Under the pieces are notes generated by a model. That model searched no databases and was not told where the DNA came from. It worked only from the letters and a program-made list of their open reading frames with translations. DNA of 34,266 nt, from contig JAECRT010000020.1 in assembly GCA_016000085.1 (NCBI GenBank), forward strand, positions 1-34,266. The letters run 5' to 3'. Made by a program: the position numbers and the translations under genes. The DNA comes from Sphingomonadaceae bacterium (GTDB lineage Bacteria > Pseudomonadota > Alphaproteobacteria > Sphingomonadales > Sphingomonadaceae). Each line of letters opens with the position of its first letter. Positions within the stretch are counted from its first letter, which is position 1. Below are positions 8,306 through 18,385 of the stretch, piece after piece.

Positions 8306-8785
8306 TCAGCCACGCTCATGATCGAGCAGCCAGATCTTGGTTTCCAGCCCGCCCGCGAAGCCCGTGAGCGCACCATTGCTACCCACGACACGATGGCAGG
8401 GCGCGATGATCGAGATGGGATTGCGGCCATTGGCGGCCCCCACGGCGCGACTGGCGGTGGGCTGACCGATCGCGGCGGCGATCTCGCCATAGCTGCGCGT
8501 CTCGCCATAGGGGATGGCAAGCAGGGCCGCCCATACCCGTTGCTGGAACGCGGTACCGCGAAAATCGAGCGGCAGGTCGAAGCTGCGCCGGGTGCCGTTG
8601 AAATAATCGTCCAGTTGCGATGCCGCCTGCGCCAGAACCGGATGGTCGGGCTGCTGCGTCGACGCTTCCAGCCGGACACGGCCCGGATAATCGTCGGGCC
8701 AGAGCACCGCGACCAGACCATGATCGCTAGCGACCAGGGTCAGATCACCGACCGGCGAGGGAAGGACCATAGTGGCGAGGGTCAT
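8306..8785 (-). CDS. ogt: Methylated-DNA--[protein]-cysteine S-methyltransferase
   Basis: Repairs O6-alkylguanine by transferring the alkyl group to its own cysteine, a single-use reaction. The 159-residue protein has the compact Ogt/MGMT plan: an N-terminal alpha/beta domain (1-75), then the DNA-binding and catalytic domain with FQQRVWAALLAIPYGETRSYGE-type helix-turn-helix sequence split around residue 90. The active site is PCHRVV with Cys130, followed by GFAGGLETKIWLLDHE. It lies 91 bases downstream of glsA's start on the same strand, with no clear shared promoter. It lacks the Ada regulatory domain, so it is a repair enzyme only. The symbol ogt is the generic choice. Confidence 0.93.
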   Translation of the reverse strand: MTLATMVLPSPVGDLTLVASDHGLVAVLWPDDYPGRVRLEASTQQPDHPVLAQAASQLDDYFNGTRRSFDLPLDFRGTAFQQRVWAALLAIPYGETRSYGEIAAAIGQPTASRAVGAANGRNPISIIAPCHRVVGSNGALTGFAGGLETKIWLLDHERG

Positions 8786-8864
8786 ATTCGTCTCCGTTCA
8801 TCCTGTTGCTATTCCTAGCCCGGAATGCACGGAATGACCTCCCGCCACTTGCCGTCAAAGGCCG

Positions 8865-10268
8865 TTATTTTAGGCCACCGCCCATCGCGCGATAGACTTC
8901 GACCATGTTGGTCGCCTGCGTAAGCCGCGCGGCCAGCAGGGTCTGTTCGGCGTTGGACAAGGCGCGTTGCGAATCCAGCGTCGTCAGGAAGCCGTCCACA
9001 CCGGCGCGGAAGCGGGCTTCCGACAGGGTGTAGGCAACCCGCGCCGAATCGCGCAGCGATGTCTGCGCCTCCAACTGCTGGTTCATCGTGCCGCGCCGCG
9101 CGAGCGCATCGGCGACTTCACGAAAGCCGGTCTGCACGCTCTTTTCATAAGTGGCGAGCATCGCATCATAGGTCGCCCGCGCGTAACGCAGATTACCCTT
9201 GTTACGCCCGAAATCGAAAATCGGCAGCGTCGCGGACGGGGCCACGGACCAGAATTTGCTGTCCGAGGTGAACAGGTTGGACAAGCCCGCGCTGAGCGTA
9301 CCCAAGGCCGCCGTCAGCGAGATTTTCGGGAAGAACGCCGCCCGCGCCGCACCGATATTCGCATTGGCGCTGAGCAATTGATGCTCCGCCGCAGCAATGT
9401 CGGGACGACGCAACAGCACGTCCGACGCGATGTTGGCGGGCAGATTATCGATCGTTGCGCTGGTCGCCGGGAAAGCTTCCGGCAGATCCGCCGCCGTCAG
9501 CGTCGTGCCGGCAAGCAGGTTCAGCGCATTTTGATCCTGCGCGACCAGCGTTGTCGCTTCGGCAATGGCGGACCGGGCCGCATCATAGCTGGTCTGCGCC
9601 TGACGCACATCCAGTTCGGACGCGATCCCCTTGGCAAAGCGGTGCTTGTTGAGATCGAGTGTCTTACCGAAGGCGCTTTCCAGATCGCGGGCGATCCGCA
9701 GCCGCTCCTGATCCGCAGCCATGGTGAGCCACGCGCTGGCGGTTTCCGCGATCAATGCTGTTTGCGCGGCGTTGCGGGTTTCCACGCTGGCGAAATATTG
9801 CTCCTGCGCCGCCTTGCTCAGGTTGCGCACGCGGCCGAACAGATCGACCTCCCATGCGGAAACCCCGACCTGTGCCTGATACAGATCGATGCGGCCGGAC
9901 CCGGCCTGCGAGAAGGGCTGGTCCTGATAAGTCGCCGAACCACTGGTCCCCAACGTGGGTAACAGGTCTGCGCGTTGCACCTTATACTGCGCTCGCGCCT
10001 GTTCGACATTGGCCAGAGCAATGCGCAGGTCGCGATTATTGTTCAGCGCCGTCTCGATCACACGGGCGAGGCGCGGTTCGGTAAAGAAGTCACGCCAGGC
10101 GGTATCTGCCGGAACGATGGCACCCGCCGCGTCGGTCGAGTCATAGGCCGGCCCCTGTGGCGTGGTCGCCGGGACGGGCAATTGTGGCCGCACATATTTG
10201 GGCGCCATGTCGCAAGCTGCAAGCGCCAGCGCGAGAGTGACGGCGCCCAGCGCCTTGATACGATGCAT
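8865..10268 (-). CDS. Outer-membrane channel lipoprotein of RND efflux system (NodT/OprM family)
   Basis: Forms the trimeric outer-membrane duct of the tripartite pump. The 467-residue precursor has a lipoprotein signal with lipobox LAAC (Cys19), followed by the DMAPKYVRP start typical of NodT/OprM proteins. Two TolC-type outer-membrane-factor repeats follow, about residues 65-255 and 285-460, including LRIALANVEQARAQY, the mirrored YTLSEARFRAGVDG and a coiled alpha-barrel pattern. It is the last gene of the adaptor-pump-channel operon, with 3 bases between its start and the pump stop. The whole operon reads away from the divergent TetR gene. Confidence 0.94.
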   Translation of the reverse strand: MHRIKALGAVTLALALAACDMAPKYVRPQLPVPATTPQGPAYDSTDAAGAIVPADTAWRDFFTEPRLARVIETALNNNRDLRIALANVEQARAQYKVQRADLLPTLGTSGSATYQDQPFSQAGSGRIDLYQAQVGVSAWEVDLFGRVRNLSKAAQEQYFASVETRNAAQTALIAETASAWLTMAADQERLRIARDLESAFGKTLDLNKHRFAKGIASELDVRQAQTSYDAARSAIAEATTLVAQDQNALNLLAGTTLTAADLPEAFPATSATIDNLPANIASDVLLRRPDIAAAEHQLLSANANIGAARAAFFPKISLTAALGTLSAGLSNLFTSDSKFWSVAPSATLPIFDFGRNKGNLRYARATYDAMLATYEKSVQTGFREVADALARRGTMNQQLEAQTSLRDSARVAYTLSEARFRAGVDGFLTTLDSQRALSNAEQTLLAARLTQATNMVEVYRAMGGGLK

Positions 10269-10271
10269 GTC

Positions 10272-13200
10272 TTATGCCTCCTGCGGCGCGCCGGGCGTTG
10301 CCGTATCGCCAGCCGCTTCATGGTCTGTATGTTCGCGGAACAGCCGCTTCACCACGGTGAAGAAGACGGGAACGAAGAATACCGCGAGCACCGTCGCCGA
10401 CAGCATGCCGCCGACCACGGCCCAGCCGATCGCGTTCTGCCCGCCTGCCCCAGCGCCCTTGGACACGGCCAGCGGCAGCACGCCGAAGATGAAGGCGAAG
10501 CTGGTCATCAGGATCGGCCGCAAACGCAGCTTCCCTGCCTCCAGCGCCGCCGCGCCCGCCGACATGCCTTCGCGCATCTTCTCTTCGGCGAACTCCACGA
10601 TCAGGATCGCATTCTTCGCCGACACGCCGATCGTGGTGATAAGGCCGACTTGCAGATAGATATCGTTGTTGAGGCCCGCCAACATGGCCGCGACCACCGC
10701 GCCCAGCACGCCCAACGGCACCACCAGCATGACCGCGATCGGCACCGACCAGCTTTCGTACAGTGCGGCAAGGCACAGGAAGACGATCAGCATCGACAGC
10801 GCATAGACATAGGGCGCTTGGCCACCGGACGTCCGTTCCTCATAGGAAATGCCGTTCCAGCTAAAGCCTACCCCTGCGGGCAGCTTCGCCGCATGTTCCT
10901 CCATCGCCGCCATCGCCGTGCCGCTGGCTACGCCGGGAGCAGGCGCGCCCTGGATATTCATCGACGGTACGCCGTTGAACCGCTCCAGCTTCGCTGGCCC
11001 CTGCGTCCATTCCGTCGTGGCGAAGGAGGACAGCGGCGCCATCGTGCCGCCAGTGCCACGCACATGGAGCGCGCCGATCGAATCGGGCGTGGTGCGGAAG
11101 GCACCGTCCGCCTGGACGAACACCTTCTTCACCCGATCGCGATCGATGAAGTCGTTGATATAGCTACTGCCCAGCGCCGTGCTGATCGTGTCGTTGATGT
11201 CGGACTGTGCGATACCCAGCGCACCGGCCGCAGCCTGATCGACATTGAGCTTGAGCTGAGCGGTGTCTTCCAGGCCATTGGGACGGACCTGCGCCAGCCG
11301 CTTGTCGGCCATGGCCATGCCCAGCAACTGGTTACGCGCCGCCAACAGCTTTTCATGACCCAGATTGCCCTGATCGAGCAACTGGAAGTCAAAGCCGGAC
11401 GCATTGCCGAGTTCCTGCACCGAAGGCGGCACGAAAGCGATGACCATGCCGGCGGAAATCGCATGAAGCGCCTGGTTAGCCCGTTGAGCTATCGCCGCCA
11501 CATTATTGTCAGCGCCCTTACGATCCTTCCAATCCTTCAGTCGAACAAAAGCGATGCCGACATTCTGCCCCTGCCCCACAAATCCGAAGCCGGAGATGGT
11601 GAAGACGGCGCGGACATTATCCTTTTCCTTGTTGAGATAATAATCCCGCACCTTGGCCATGGTCCGCTCGGTTTCTTCCAGCGTCGATCCTGCGGGCAAG
11701 GATGCCTGATTGATCATGCTGCCCTGATCCTCTGCGGGCAAAAAGCCGCTGGGCAGGCGCAGGAAGATCACGGCCATGCCGATGGTGATCAGGCCGAAGA
11801 CCAGCATGGTCCGGACCCAGTGCCGTTCAACCTTTTCCACGCCCTGACCATAGCGGGTCACGCCCTTGTCGAAGGTGCGGTTGAACCAGCCGAAAAAGCC
11901 CTTCTGGTTCGCATGGTCATGATGTCTGGCGGGTTTCAGGATCGTGGCGCAAAGTGCGGGCGTCAGGATCAGAGCGACGAGGACCGACAGGATCATCGAC
12001 GACACGATGGTGATCGAGAATTGCCGGAAGATGACGCCGGTCGACCCACCGAAAAAGGCCATGGGCAGGAACACCGCCGACAGCACGAGGCCGATGCCGA
12101 TCAGCGCGCCGCTGATCTCGTCCATCGACTTTTTCGCAGCCTCCTTGGGGCTGAGCCCCTCGTCCTGGATCAGGCGTTCGACATTTTCCACCACGACGAT
12201 CGCGTCATCGACCAGCAGGCCGATGGCCAGCACCATGCCGAACAGAGTCAGCGTGTTGATGGTGAACCCGGCGACTTGCAGGATTGCGATCGCGCCCAGC
12301 AGCACGACCGGCACGGCAATGGTCGGAATCAGCGTAGCGCGCCAGTTCTGGAGGAACAGGAACATCACGACGAAGACCAGCAATATGGCTTCGACCAGCG
12401 TGTGAATGACCTGTTCGACCGACAGTTTCACGAAGGTCGAGTTATCGACCGGGAAGTCATATTTCACCCAGACGGGGAAACTCTTCGACAGAGCAGCGAT
12501 CTGACTCTTGACCGACTCCACCGTGTCGAGCGCGTTGGCGCCCGGCGCCAGCTTGATGCCGAAGCCCGCCGCCGGATGGCCATTGAACCGCGCGCTGAAG
12601 CTGTAATTTTCCGAACCTAGGTCAACGCGAGCGACGTCCGACAGCAATACGACCGAACCGTCGCTGTTGCTGCGCAGACGGATCGCCCGAAATTCCTCGG
12701 GCGTGCGCAAGCGCGACTGGGCAGTGACCGTCGCGTTGAGCGCCTGACCCGCGGGCGAAGGCGTGCCGCCGATCTGACCGGCCGAAACCTGGGCATTTTG
12801 CGCCCGAATTGCGGCCTTCACATCGCCTGTGGTGACGCCCAGATTGGCCATCTTGTAGGGATCGAGCCAGATCCGCATCGCATATTGCGCGCCCAGCAAC
12901 TGGGTATCGCCCACGCCGGTCACGCGGCTGATCGGATCTTGCAGTGTCGAGGCAATGAAGTCGCCCGCATCCTGCTGATCGTGAACGCCGTCATCAGCAT
13001 AGACGGCCATGACCATCAGGAAGCTGGACGTCGATTTGGTGACGCGCAGCCCCTGTTGCTGCACTTCCTGCGGCAGCAACGGTGTCGCCTGCGCCAGTTT
13101 GTTCTGCACCTGCACCTGCGCGATGTCCGCATCGGTGCCCTGCTCGAACGTCAGCGTGATGGCGAGGTTGCCCGCGCCATCGCTGGTGGACGAGAAATAG

Positions 13201-13427
13201 CGCAGATTGTCGATCCCCTTGAGCTGTTGCTCAATGATCTGCGTCGTCGTGCTTTCCAGTGTCTGGGCGTTCGCGCCGGGATAGTTCGTCTGGATGCTGA
13301 CCGTAGGCGGCGCGATTTCAGGAAATTGCGCGACTGGAAGCGAGCGGATGGCCAGAAGCCCCGCCAGCATGATGACGATAGCGATGACCCATGCGAAGAT
13401 GGGTCGGTCGATAAAATAGCGGGCCAT
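10272..13427 (-). CDS. RND multidrug efflux pump permease (AcrB/MexB-like, HAE1)
   Basis: A proton-driven inner-membrane trimer that exports hydrophobic drugs, dyes and detergents through the adaptor and channel. At 1051 residues it is full length. It opens [20 protein letters not shown], with the first helix followed by [21 protein letters not shown]. The proton-relay pair Asp-Asp is present in [16 protein letters not shown] (near residue 405), as is the partner Lys in [16 protein letters not shown] (near 940). Twelve helices and two large periplasmic loops are apparent. The end is a soluble tail ([11 protein letters not shown]). It is 3 bases from both operon neighbours. The substrate range cannot be read from the sequence. 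Confidence 0.97.
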   Translation of the reverse strand: MARYFIDRPIFAWVIAIVIMLAGLLAIRSLPVAQFPEIAPPTVSIQTNYPGANAQTLESTTTQIIEQQLKGIDNLRYFSSTSDGAGNLAITLTFEQGTDADIAQVQVQNKLAQATPLLPQEVQQQGLRVTKSTSSFLMVMAVYADDGVHDQQDAGDFIASTLQDPISRVTGVGDTQLLGAQYAMRIWLDPYKMANLGVTTGDVKAAIRAQNAQVSAGQIGGTPSPAGQALNATVTAQSRLRTPEEFRAIRLRSNSDGSVVLLSDVARVDLGSENYSFSARFNGHPAAGFGIKLAPGANALDTVESVKSQIAALSKSFPVWVKYDFPVDNSTFVKLSVEQVIHTLVEAILLVFVVMFLFLQNWRATLIPTIAVPVVLLGAIAILQVAGFTINTLTLFGMVLAIGLLVDDAIVVVENVERLIQDEGLSPKEAAKKSMDEISGALIGIGLVLSAVFLPMAFFGGSTGVIFRQFSITIVSSMILSVLVALILTPALCATILKPARHHDHANQKGFFGWFNRTFDKGVTRYGQGVEKVERHWVRTMLVFGLITIGMAVIFLRLPSGFLPAEDQGSMINQASLPAGSTLEETERTMAKVRDYYLNKEKDNVRAVFTISGFGFVGQGQNVGIAFVRLKDWKDRKGADNNVAAIAQRANQALHAISAGMVIAFVPPSVQELGNASGFDFQLLDQGNLGHEKLLAARNQLLGMAMADKRLAQVRPNGLEDTAQLKLNVDQAAAGALGIAQSDINDTISTALGSSYINDFIDRDRVKKVFVQADGAFRTTPDSIGALHVRGTGGTMAPLSSFATTEWTQGPAKLERFNGVPSMNIQGAPAPGVASGTAMAAMEEHAAKLPAGVGFSWNGISYEERTSGGQAPYVYALSMLIVFLCLAALYESWSVPIAVMLVVPLGVLGAVVAAMLAGLNNDIYLQVGLITTIGVSAKNAILIVEFAEEKMREGMSAGAAALEAGKLRLRPILMTSFAFIFGVLPLAVSKGAGAGGQNAIGWAVVGGMLSATVLAVFFVPVFFTVVKRLFREHTDHEAAGDTATPGAPQEA

Positions 13428-13430
13428 AAT

Positions 13431-14579
13431 TTACTTCGCCCCGCCCTGAGCGACTGTAACCTGCTGCGGCGCACCGGGTTTGACCACCGTGCCGGGGCGC
13501 AGGTTGACCAACCCTTCGACGATCAGGCGATCGCCTGGCTTGAGGCCACCGGTGACGATCCATTTGTCGCCCACCGCGCGATCAATCTCGACCTGACGCA
13601 TTTCGGTCTTGTTATCCTTGCCCACGACCATAGCCGTAGCCCGGCCGCGCGCGTCGCGGGTGATGCCCTGCTGTGGCGCGAGGATCGCCTGCTTGCGCTC
13701 ACCCTCGACCAGCTTTGCGCGGACATACATGCCCGGCAGCAGCAGGCCGTCGGGGTTCGCAAATGTCGCGCGCAGAATGACGGAACCCGAAGTCGGGTCG
13801 ACCGACACATCCGCAAATTGCAACCTGCCCTCGATCGGATAGGCCGTGCCATTGGGCAGCATCAGCGTGATGCGCGCGCCATTGGCTTCACTGACGCCAC
13901 CGCTCTTCATCGCCTGCTTCAGGTCGATGATCTGCGCCGCCGACTGGGTCACGTCGACATAGACCGTGTCCGTCCGCTGGATCGTCGCCAGCGCGTCCGC
14001 CTGCCCTGCCTGCACCAGCGCGCCGGGGGTGAAAAACGAGCGACCGATCCGGCCCGAAATAGGCGCCCGGATGCGGGTAAAGCCCTGGTTGACCTGGGCC
14101 GACTGGAGCGCACCGCGCTGCGCCGCAACATCAGCGCGCGCCTGCTGTGCCGATGCGTCGGCATTATCATATTCCTGACGGCTGACGGCATTTACACCGA
14201 CAAGATCCTTGTAACGCTGCGCTTGCAGCGTGGTCGAACGGATCGCCGCATTGGCCCGCGCCAGCGAGCCCTGCGCCTGCGCGACAGCGGCGCGATACGG
14301 TGCGTCCTCAATTTCGTAGAGCAACTGCCCCGCGGTAACATAGCCACCTTCGGTAAACAGGCGACGCCGGATGACACCACTGATCTGCGGACGCACTTCT
14401 GCCGTTTCCACGGCCGTAATCCGGCCCGGAAGCTCGTTAAGAAGGGCGGCGGTCTCCGTCTGGAGCGTCACCACACCCACAGAAGGCGGCGGCGGTGCAG
14501 GCGGCGGATTCTCGCCGCACGCACTGAGCGCCAATGCCGACGCGCATGCCAGCAATCCGGTAAAAAACCCCTTTTGCAT
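13431..14579 (-). CDS. RND efflux periplasmic adaptor (AcrA/MexA-like)
   Basis: Links the pump to the outer-membrane channel. The 382-residue precursor has a lipoprotein signal with lipobox LSAC (Cys21), then a Pro-rich stretch (GENPPPAPPPP). After it come the membrane-fusion-protein parts: beta-barrel and lipoyl halves around LPGRITAVETAEVRPQISG and ITAGQ-like LLYEIEDAPYRAAVAQA, an alpha-hairpin (about 95-160), and GRIGRSFFTPGALV. The C-terminal membrane-proximal region ends GAPQQVTVAQGGAK. It is the promoter-proximal gene of the operon, and its start lies 35 bases past the palindromic operator, so repression by the TetR protein would control all three genes. Confidence 0.95.
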   Translation of the reverse strand: MQKGFFTGLLACASALALSACGENPPPAPPPPSVGVVTLQTETAALLNELPGRITAVETAEVRPQISGVIRRRLFTEGGYVTAGQLLYEIEDAPYRAAVAQAQGSLARANAAIRSTTLQAQRYKDLVGVNAVSRQEYDNADASAQQARADVAAQRGALQSAQVNQGFTRIRAPISGRIGRSFFTPGALVQAGQADALATIQRTDTVYVDVTQSAAQIIDLKQAMKSGGVSEANGARITLMLPNGTAYPIEGRLQFADVSVDPTSGSVILRATFANPDGLLLPGMYVRAKLVEGERKQAILAPQQGITRDARGRATAMVVGKDNKTEMRQVEIDRAVGDKWIVTGGLKPGDRLIVEGLVNLRPGTVVKPGAPQQVTVAQGGAK

Positions 14580-14602
14580 CGCTTGAATTCCGTTCCGAAA
14601 GT

Positions 14603-14631
14603 ATCATATTTATGGAATGAACGTTCATTCC
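14603..14631 (-). promoter_or_regulatory. Probable TetR operator and overlapping efflux promoter
   Basis: GGAATGAACGTTCATTCC at 14614-14631 is a perfect 18-base palindrome midway between the divergent adaptor and TetR starts. This is the usual size and place for an operator of an efflux-linked TetR repressor. On the minus strand a -10-like TATGAT (complement of 14603-14608) lies just 5 bases beyond it, so bound repressor should cover the efflux promoter. The -35 box is not clear. Which protein binds is inferred from position. Confidence 0.75.
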
Positions 14632-14696
14632 GCTTGCGTGGCAAGTAGGATCGTGCGAGGGCGATTTCAAGTCAGAAAAAGGCCCAGGGGAAGAAA

Positions 14697-15299
14697 ATGG
14701 TTGCAGTGCAACATGAAAAAAAAGACGCTGAACGATCCGGTAAGGCCCGGATCATGGCGGCTGCACGCGACCTATTCGACAGTCATGGCTTTCACCAGAC
14801 ATCTATGGCCGAACTTGCGACCGCCGCGCAAGTGTCGGTCGGACAAATCTATCGCCTGTTCAAGGGGAAGGTGGATGTCATAGAGGCACTGGTGCATGAC
14901 GATGCCGACCAGTGGTGTGCCGAAATGGCCGCATTGCAGGACCGGTTGGAAGCGGGCGAACTGACGATCGAGCAGACGTTCGAGCAACTGATGTTGCACA
15001 CCGTCGACGAAAAGAACGAAGCGCTGGCTTTCGACATATTGGCCGAGAGTTTTCGCAATCCGGCTGTGAGCGACACCGTCGCCGCCATGTGCGTACGGTT
15101 TCGCAGCTATATCCGCCACTTCGCCTGCGCCGCTAATCCTGATCTGTCCGGCGAGACACTGGCTGGGGCAGAAGAAGTCATCCTGGCTTGCCTGTTCGGC
15201 CTGGGCCATCGCAGCCTGTCACGCCCGACCCTGAATGCCGCGGCAACGGCGCAATTATCCGCCCGAATGATTGTCGCAGCATTGCGGGCAACCCGCTGA
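14697..15299 (+). CDS. TetR-family regulator, likely repressor of the efflux operon
   Basis: A 200-residue DNA-binding protein. Residues 18-64 form the TetR helix-turn-helix, with KARIMAAARDLFDSHGFHQTSM, then AELATAAQVSVGQIYRLFKGK. The rest is a helical ligand-binding domain with a mixed hydrophobic pocket (LAFDILAESFRNPAVSD). The C-terminus resembles the AcrR/TetR_C groups, but I cannot name the subfamily. The start has AGGGGAAGA about 4 bases upstream. The gene is divergent from the adaptor with 117 bases between, and the shared region holds the 18-base palindrome. It probably represses both itself and the pump until an efflux substrate binds. Confidence 0.93.
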   Translation: MVAVQHEKKDAERSGKARIMAAARDLFDSHGFHQTSMAELATAAQVSVGQIYRLFKGKVDVIEALVHDDADQWCAEMAALQDRLEAGELTIEQTFEQLMLHTVDEKNEALAFDILAESFRNPAVSDTVAAMCVRFRSYIRHFACAANPDLSGETLAGAEEVILACLFGLGHRSLSRPTLNAAATAQLSARMIVAALRATR

Positions 15300-15316
15300 G
15301 ACATGCGCCTATCCAT

Positions 15317-15355
15317 CGGTTGTTGCAGCGGACCGCCGATGCGCTGCAACAATCG
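15317..15355. terminator. Bidirectional hairpin between tetR and M16 peptidase
   Basis: TTGTTGCAGCG (15320-15330) pairs exactly with CGCTGCAACAA (15342-15352); three further pairs, one G-U, extend the stem to 14. The loop is 11 bases. It lies between convergent genes, 17 bases past the tetR stop and about as far from the peptidase stop. There is no strong T-run. Confidence 0.55.
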
Positions 15356-15371
15356 TCCCCAACGTTCCGTG

Positions 15372-18269
15372 CTATTTCACCGCGACGCCTTCGGGCAGCA
15401 CCATCGCCGACCAGCTTTTGCCAGGCACCAGATATTTGGCCGCGAGCGCCTGCAACTGCCCAGGCGTGACGCTCAGCATATCCTGTCCCATATTCTGCAT
15501 CGCCTGCACATAGCGGGGGTCATGCGTCGCGCCTTCCATCTGGTTCATCCAAAAGGCGTTGCCGGTTCCGGCCCGCATCAGCATCTGTCGCATGGGCGCA
15601 ACCGCGCGCTGCAACTCATCATCGCTGACCGGCGTCTTCGCCAGATCGGCTGCCGTTTTCTTCACCACATCATAGAAATAGGCGATGCGATCGGGCCGGA
15701 CCTGGCTCATCACCAAAATGTAGCCGCCGCTATCATAGCTGAACGGCCAGTTATTCTGGACGCTGGGCGAATAGGCCGCGCCTTCGGTCGAACGTAGCGT
15801 GTCGAACAGGCGATCGTTGAAAATCTGGGTGAGTATCTCCAATTGCCGCGCTTCTTTCCGGAGCGCAAAGCCGCCTGCCGTAGGCCATGCCACCACGGCG
15901 GCGGCCTGTTCCTTGTCGCCCTTGTGCCGCAGCACGACGGGGGTTTCGACATGAGCCGGGAACCGCATGGCGCGGTTCACGGCTGGCGCGGGCGTATCGG
16001 GCCGAGCGGGCAGCGCGCCGAAGGTGGCGGCAACGGCGGCGATGGCGTCGTCAGCCTTGACCTGACCGAAAATCTGTACCTCGATCGGGCCGGACGCCAG
16101 GATCGGTTCCCATGTGGCGCGGAACGCTTGCGGGGTCAGCCCATCAATTTCCGCGCGTGAGGGGGTGCGAAACCGCACGTCCTTGTCATGCAGCAGCCAG
16201 TTGAGATCACGCCCCAGCACAGCGTCGGGCGATCGCGACATGGCGTCATAGGCGACGGCCGCGCCCGTCTTGACCCGCGCGATCGGCGCTGGATCCCATC
16301 CCGGCGTCGCCAGCTTGGCCGCGAACAGACGAAGCTGATCCTTATAGTCGGCCGGGCGCGTTACCGCCTGAAGTTCAAAGGCGTCGTCGTCGATGCCGAA
16401 ATCCATGCCCATGCGGCGGCCATTGGTCAGTTCGTCCAGTTCCAACTGGCCCAGCTTGCCGATGCCGCTGGCCACCAGCGCATAATCGCCGGCCCAGCTT
16501 GCAACCGGCTTCGTCGGCGAAAATGCCTGTTGGCCATGGCCGAAGCGGACATTGATCCGCACCTTTTCGGTTTCGGCGTCGTTGGCAAACAGCGTCAGCT
16601 TGACGCCATTGGAGAAGACTATGCTTTCCATGCCCGGCAGGCCGACCGGCGTGCGGGATACCACCGTGCCGGGCGTGCCCGGCTTGGGCAGGTCGTCCAT
16701 CGTCACGGCGCGATCACTCAGTCGCGCGTTGGTCGCAGCCTTGACCGGCGCGGCGACGGCAGCGGCGAGTTTGGCGTCGAGGCCCGCCTGGACCTTGCCC
16801 GTCACGAGCAGCGCACGAAACACCCCGGCGGAAAACATCCGGCGGGTGGAAGCCAGTATCTTTGCAGGGGTCATGGTCGGTTTGCCCGACCGGAAAATGT
16901 CGAGCGCCGCCTGCGGGCTGACGGTCGTTTCGCGGATATCGACAGCACTTACCAGATCGCTGGCCTGCTTTGCGCCTGCTTCCGTGTCGGCATTTTCGAC
17001 CTGGATCGCGAGCGCCGTATCCATCTGCGCATATTCGCGATCGATTTCCTGCTGGCTGGGCGGTGTCGTCTTAGCGTCCTCCACGATGCCGCGCACATCC
17101 ACCAGTGCCTTTTCCCAATTTTCGCCACTGGGAATGATCGACATGAATGTGCCGTCGACCGATCGGCTGACATCCTGCTGCTCGACATTGGCCTGAAGGA
17201 TGCTGCCCCCTGCCCGCGCGGTCTGTTCCAGTCGGCGGCTGATGATCTGGAGCGCCAGCATGTCGGTCAGCTTGTCCTGATTATAGACGATCGTATCAGC
17301 ACGCGGCTTCCATGGGCGCAGCCACGCCATCGTCAGGCCGGTCGGCACGCCGGGTTCCACCATGACGCGCGTGGCAGGCAGTTTGGGGTCAGGTTCGCCG
17401 AAATCCGGCAGCGGTGCGGCCTTACCCTGCACCGTCCATGCGCCGAAATTATCCTTGATAAGCTGTTCGGCAAGCGCGGGATCGATATCGCCCGCAATCG
17501 AGATCACCGCATTTTCAGGCCGATACCAGCGATCGTGGAAGGCGATCATCTTTGCGGCGGTCGCGGCGTTAAGCGTGGCTACAGTGCCAATCGGGCTATG
17601 TTCGGCCAACGGCTGCCCGGCGAAGAAATGCAGACGGCTGGCATCGGAAATGCGCATCTGCGGGCCATCGCCCTCCCGCCGTTCCGCCAGCACCACCGCG
17701 CGTTCGGCATTGACCGCGCTGTCGACGATATTGGGATCGGCCATCATGCCCGACAATATCTTAAGGCTTTCGCCCAAAGTCTGTTGCGTCGCCTGTGGCA
17801 GGTCGAGCGCATAGGTCGTGCCGGTCGGCGTCGTCTGCGCATTGCTATCGCTGCCGAAGGTCACGCCGAGCCGCTGCCAGATGCGCTTGGATTCGCCATC
17901 GGGCACATGTTTGGAGCCGCGAAAGGTCAGATGCTCCATATAATGGGCATAACCCAGCTCGTCCGCATGCTCCATGAGCGAGCCTGCGTCGATCCTCAGC
18001 CGGACGGACACCTGCCCCGGCGGCACGCCGTTGCGGCGGATCGCATAGCGCAAGCCATTGGGGAGCGTACCGAACCGCCATGCAGGGTCGATCGGCACAT
18101 CGCTATTTTCATAAAGCCACGGTCGGATCTGCGCCTGTGTCGACCCGGCAACGGGGGACGTCGCGATCGGCTCCCTCGCCGCGACAAGTGGTGCGGGCGA
18201 AGCTGCCAGCAACACGGCGAGAACACAGAGCGAAGCGGCCGGACGGCGGAGGGAAAAATGCATAGGCAC
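15372..18269 (-). CDS. Periplasmic M16 (pitrilysin-type) zinc peptidase
   Basis: A 965-residue zinc endopeptidase predicted to cut oligopeptides or signal fragments in the periplasm. A signal peptide spans about residues 1-31 (hydrophobic LCVLAVLLAASP, then AREP). The inverted zinc motif HxxEH is present as HYMEH (His109, Glu112, His113). The distal ligand lies in ERAVVLAERRE, most likely Glu196, with Glu189 as the auxiliary acid. The four-domain repeat of the family is apparent: a catalytic half to about 460 and an inactive half from about 550. An in-frame ATG six bases downstream (18263) would also fit the signal peptide. No partner gene is adjacent, so the substrate is unknown. Confidence 0.93.
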   Translation of the reverse strand: MPMHFSLRRPAASLCVLAVLLAASPAPLVAAREPIATSPVAGSTQAQIRPWLYENSDVPIDPAWRFGTLPNGLRYAIRRNGVPPGQVSVRLRIDAGSLMEHADELGYAHYMEHLTFRGSKHVPDGESKRIWQRLGVTFGSDSNAQTTPTGTTYALDLPQATQQTLGESLKILSGMMADPNIVDSAVNAERAVVLAERREGDGPQMRISDASRLHFFAGQPLAEHSPIGTVATLNAATAAKMIAFHDRWYRPENAVISIAGDIDPALAEQLIKDNFGAWTVQGKAAPLPDFGEPDPKLPATRVMVEPGVPTGLTMAWLRPWKPRADTIVYNQDKLTDMLALQIISRRLEQTARAGGSILQANVEQQDVSRSVDGTFMSIIPSGENWEKALVDVRGIVEDAKTTPPSQQEIDREYAQMDTALAIQVENADTEAGAKQASDLVSAVDIRETTVSPQAALDIFRSGKPTMTPAKILASTRRMFSAGVFRALLVTGKVQAGLDAKLAAAVAAPVKAATNARLSDRAVTMDDLPKPGTPGTVVSRTPVGLPGMESIVFSNGVKLTLFANDAETEKVRINVRFGHGQQAFSPTKPVASWAGDYALVASGIGKLGQLELDELTNGRRMGMDFGIDDDAFELQAVTRPADYKDQLRLFAAKLATPGWDPAPIARVKTGAAVAYDAMSRSPDAVLGRDLNWLLHDKDVRFRTPSRAEIDGLTPQAFRATWEPILASGPIEVQIFGQVKADDAIAAVAATFGALPARPDTPAPAVNRAMRFPAHVETPVVLRHKGDKEQAAAVVAWPTAGGFALRKEARQLEILTQIFNDRLFDTLRSTEGAAYSPSVQNNWPFSYDSGGYILVMSQVRPDRIAYFYDVVKKTAADLAKTPVSDDELQRAVAPMRQMLMRAGTGNAFWMNQMEGATHDPRYVQAMQNMGQDMLSVTPGQLQALAAKYLVPGKSWSAMVLPEGVAVK

Positions 18270-18310
18270 GGAAGCCTAACGGCATTTTCCTGAATGGCCA
18301 CTGACAAAGA

Positions 18311-18373
18311 CCGTCATCGCAGAGCGATAAGACGGATCGCCGTCCGCTTCACGACGATGCGTGAAGCGGACGG
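18311..18373 (-). terminator. Tandem hairpins after the rhlE gene
   Basis: On the minus strand the helicase mRNA first meets a perfect 14-base stem (18340-18353 with 18360-18373, 6-base loop). It then meets a second hairpin: CCGTC/GACGG plus ATCGC/GCGAT around an AGA loop, 18311-18335, with a 2-base bulge. The second is followed by TCTTTG. Together they make a good terminator 12 bases past the stop and separate the helicase from the peptidase promoter. Confidence 0.65.
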
Positions 18374-18385
18374 TATCATTATGGA

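Noticed and set aside
9975-12620. An 881-residue open frame antisense to the RND pump and channel genes
   Set aside because: The translation is very rich in Arg, His, Gln and Asp, a typical shadow pattern. The pump, adaptor and channel on the minus strand are full length with all motifs.
12798-14648. A 616-residue open frame antisense to the adaptor and pump genes
   Set aside because: Same Arg/Asp-rich shadow composition, no ribosome site of note, and it crosses the operator and a gene boundary.
16188-18293. A 701-residue open frame antisense to the M16 peptidase
   Set aside because: The M16 protein has signal peptide, zinc motif and full length on the minus strand; the plus-strand frame is compositionally a shadow.
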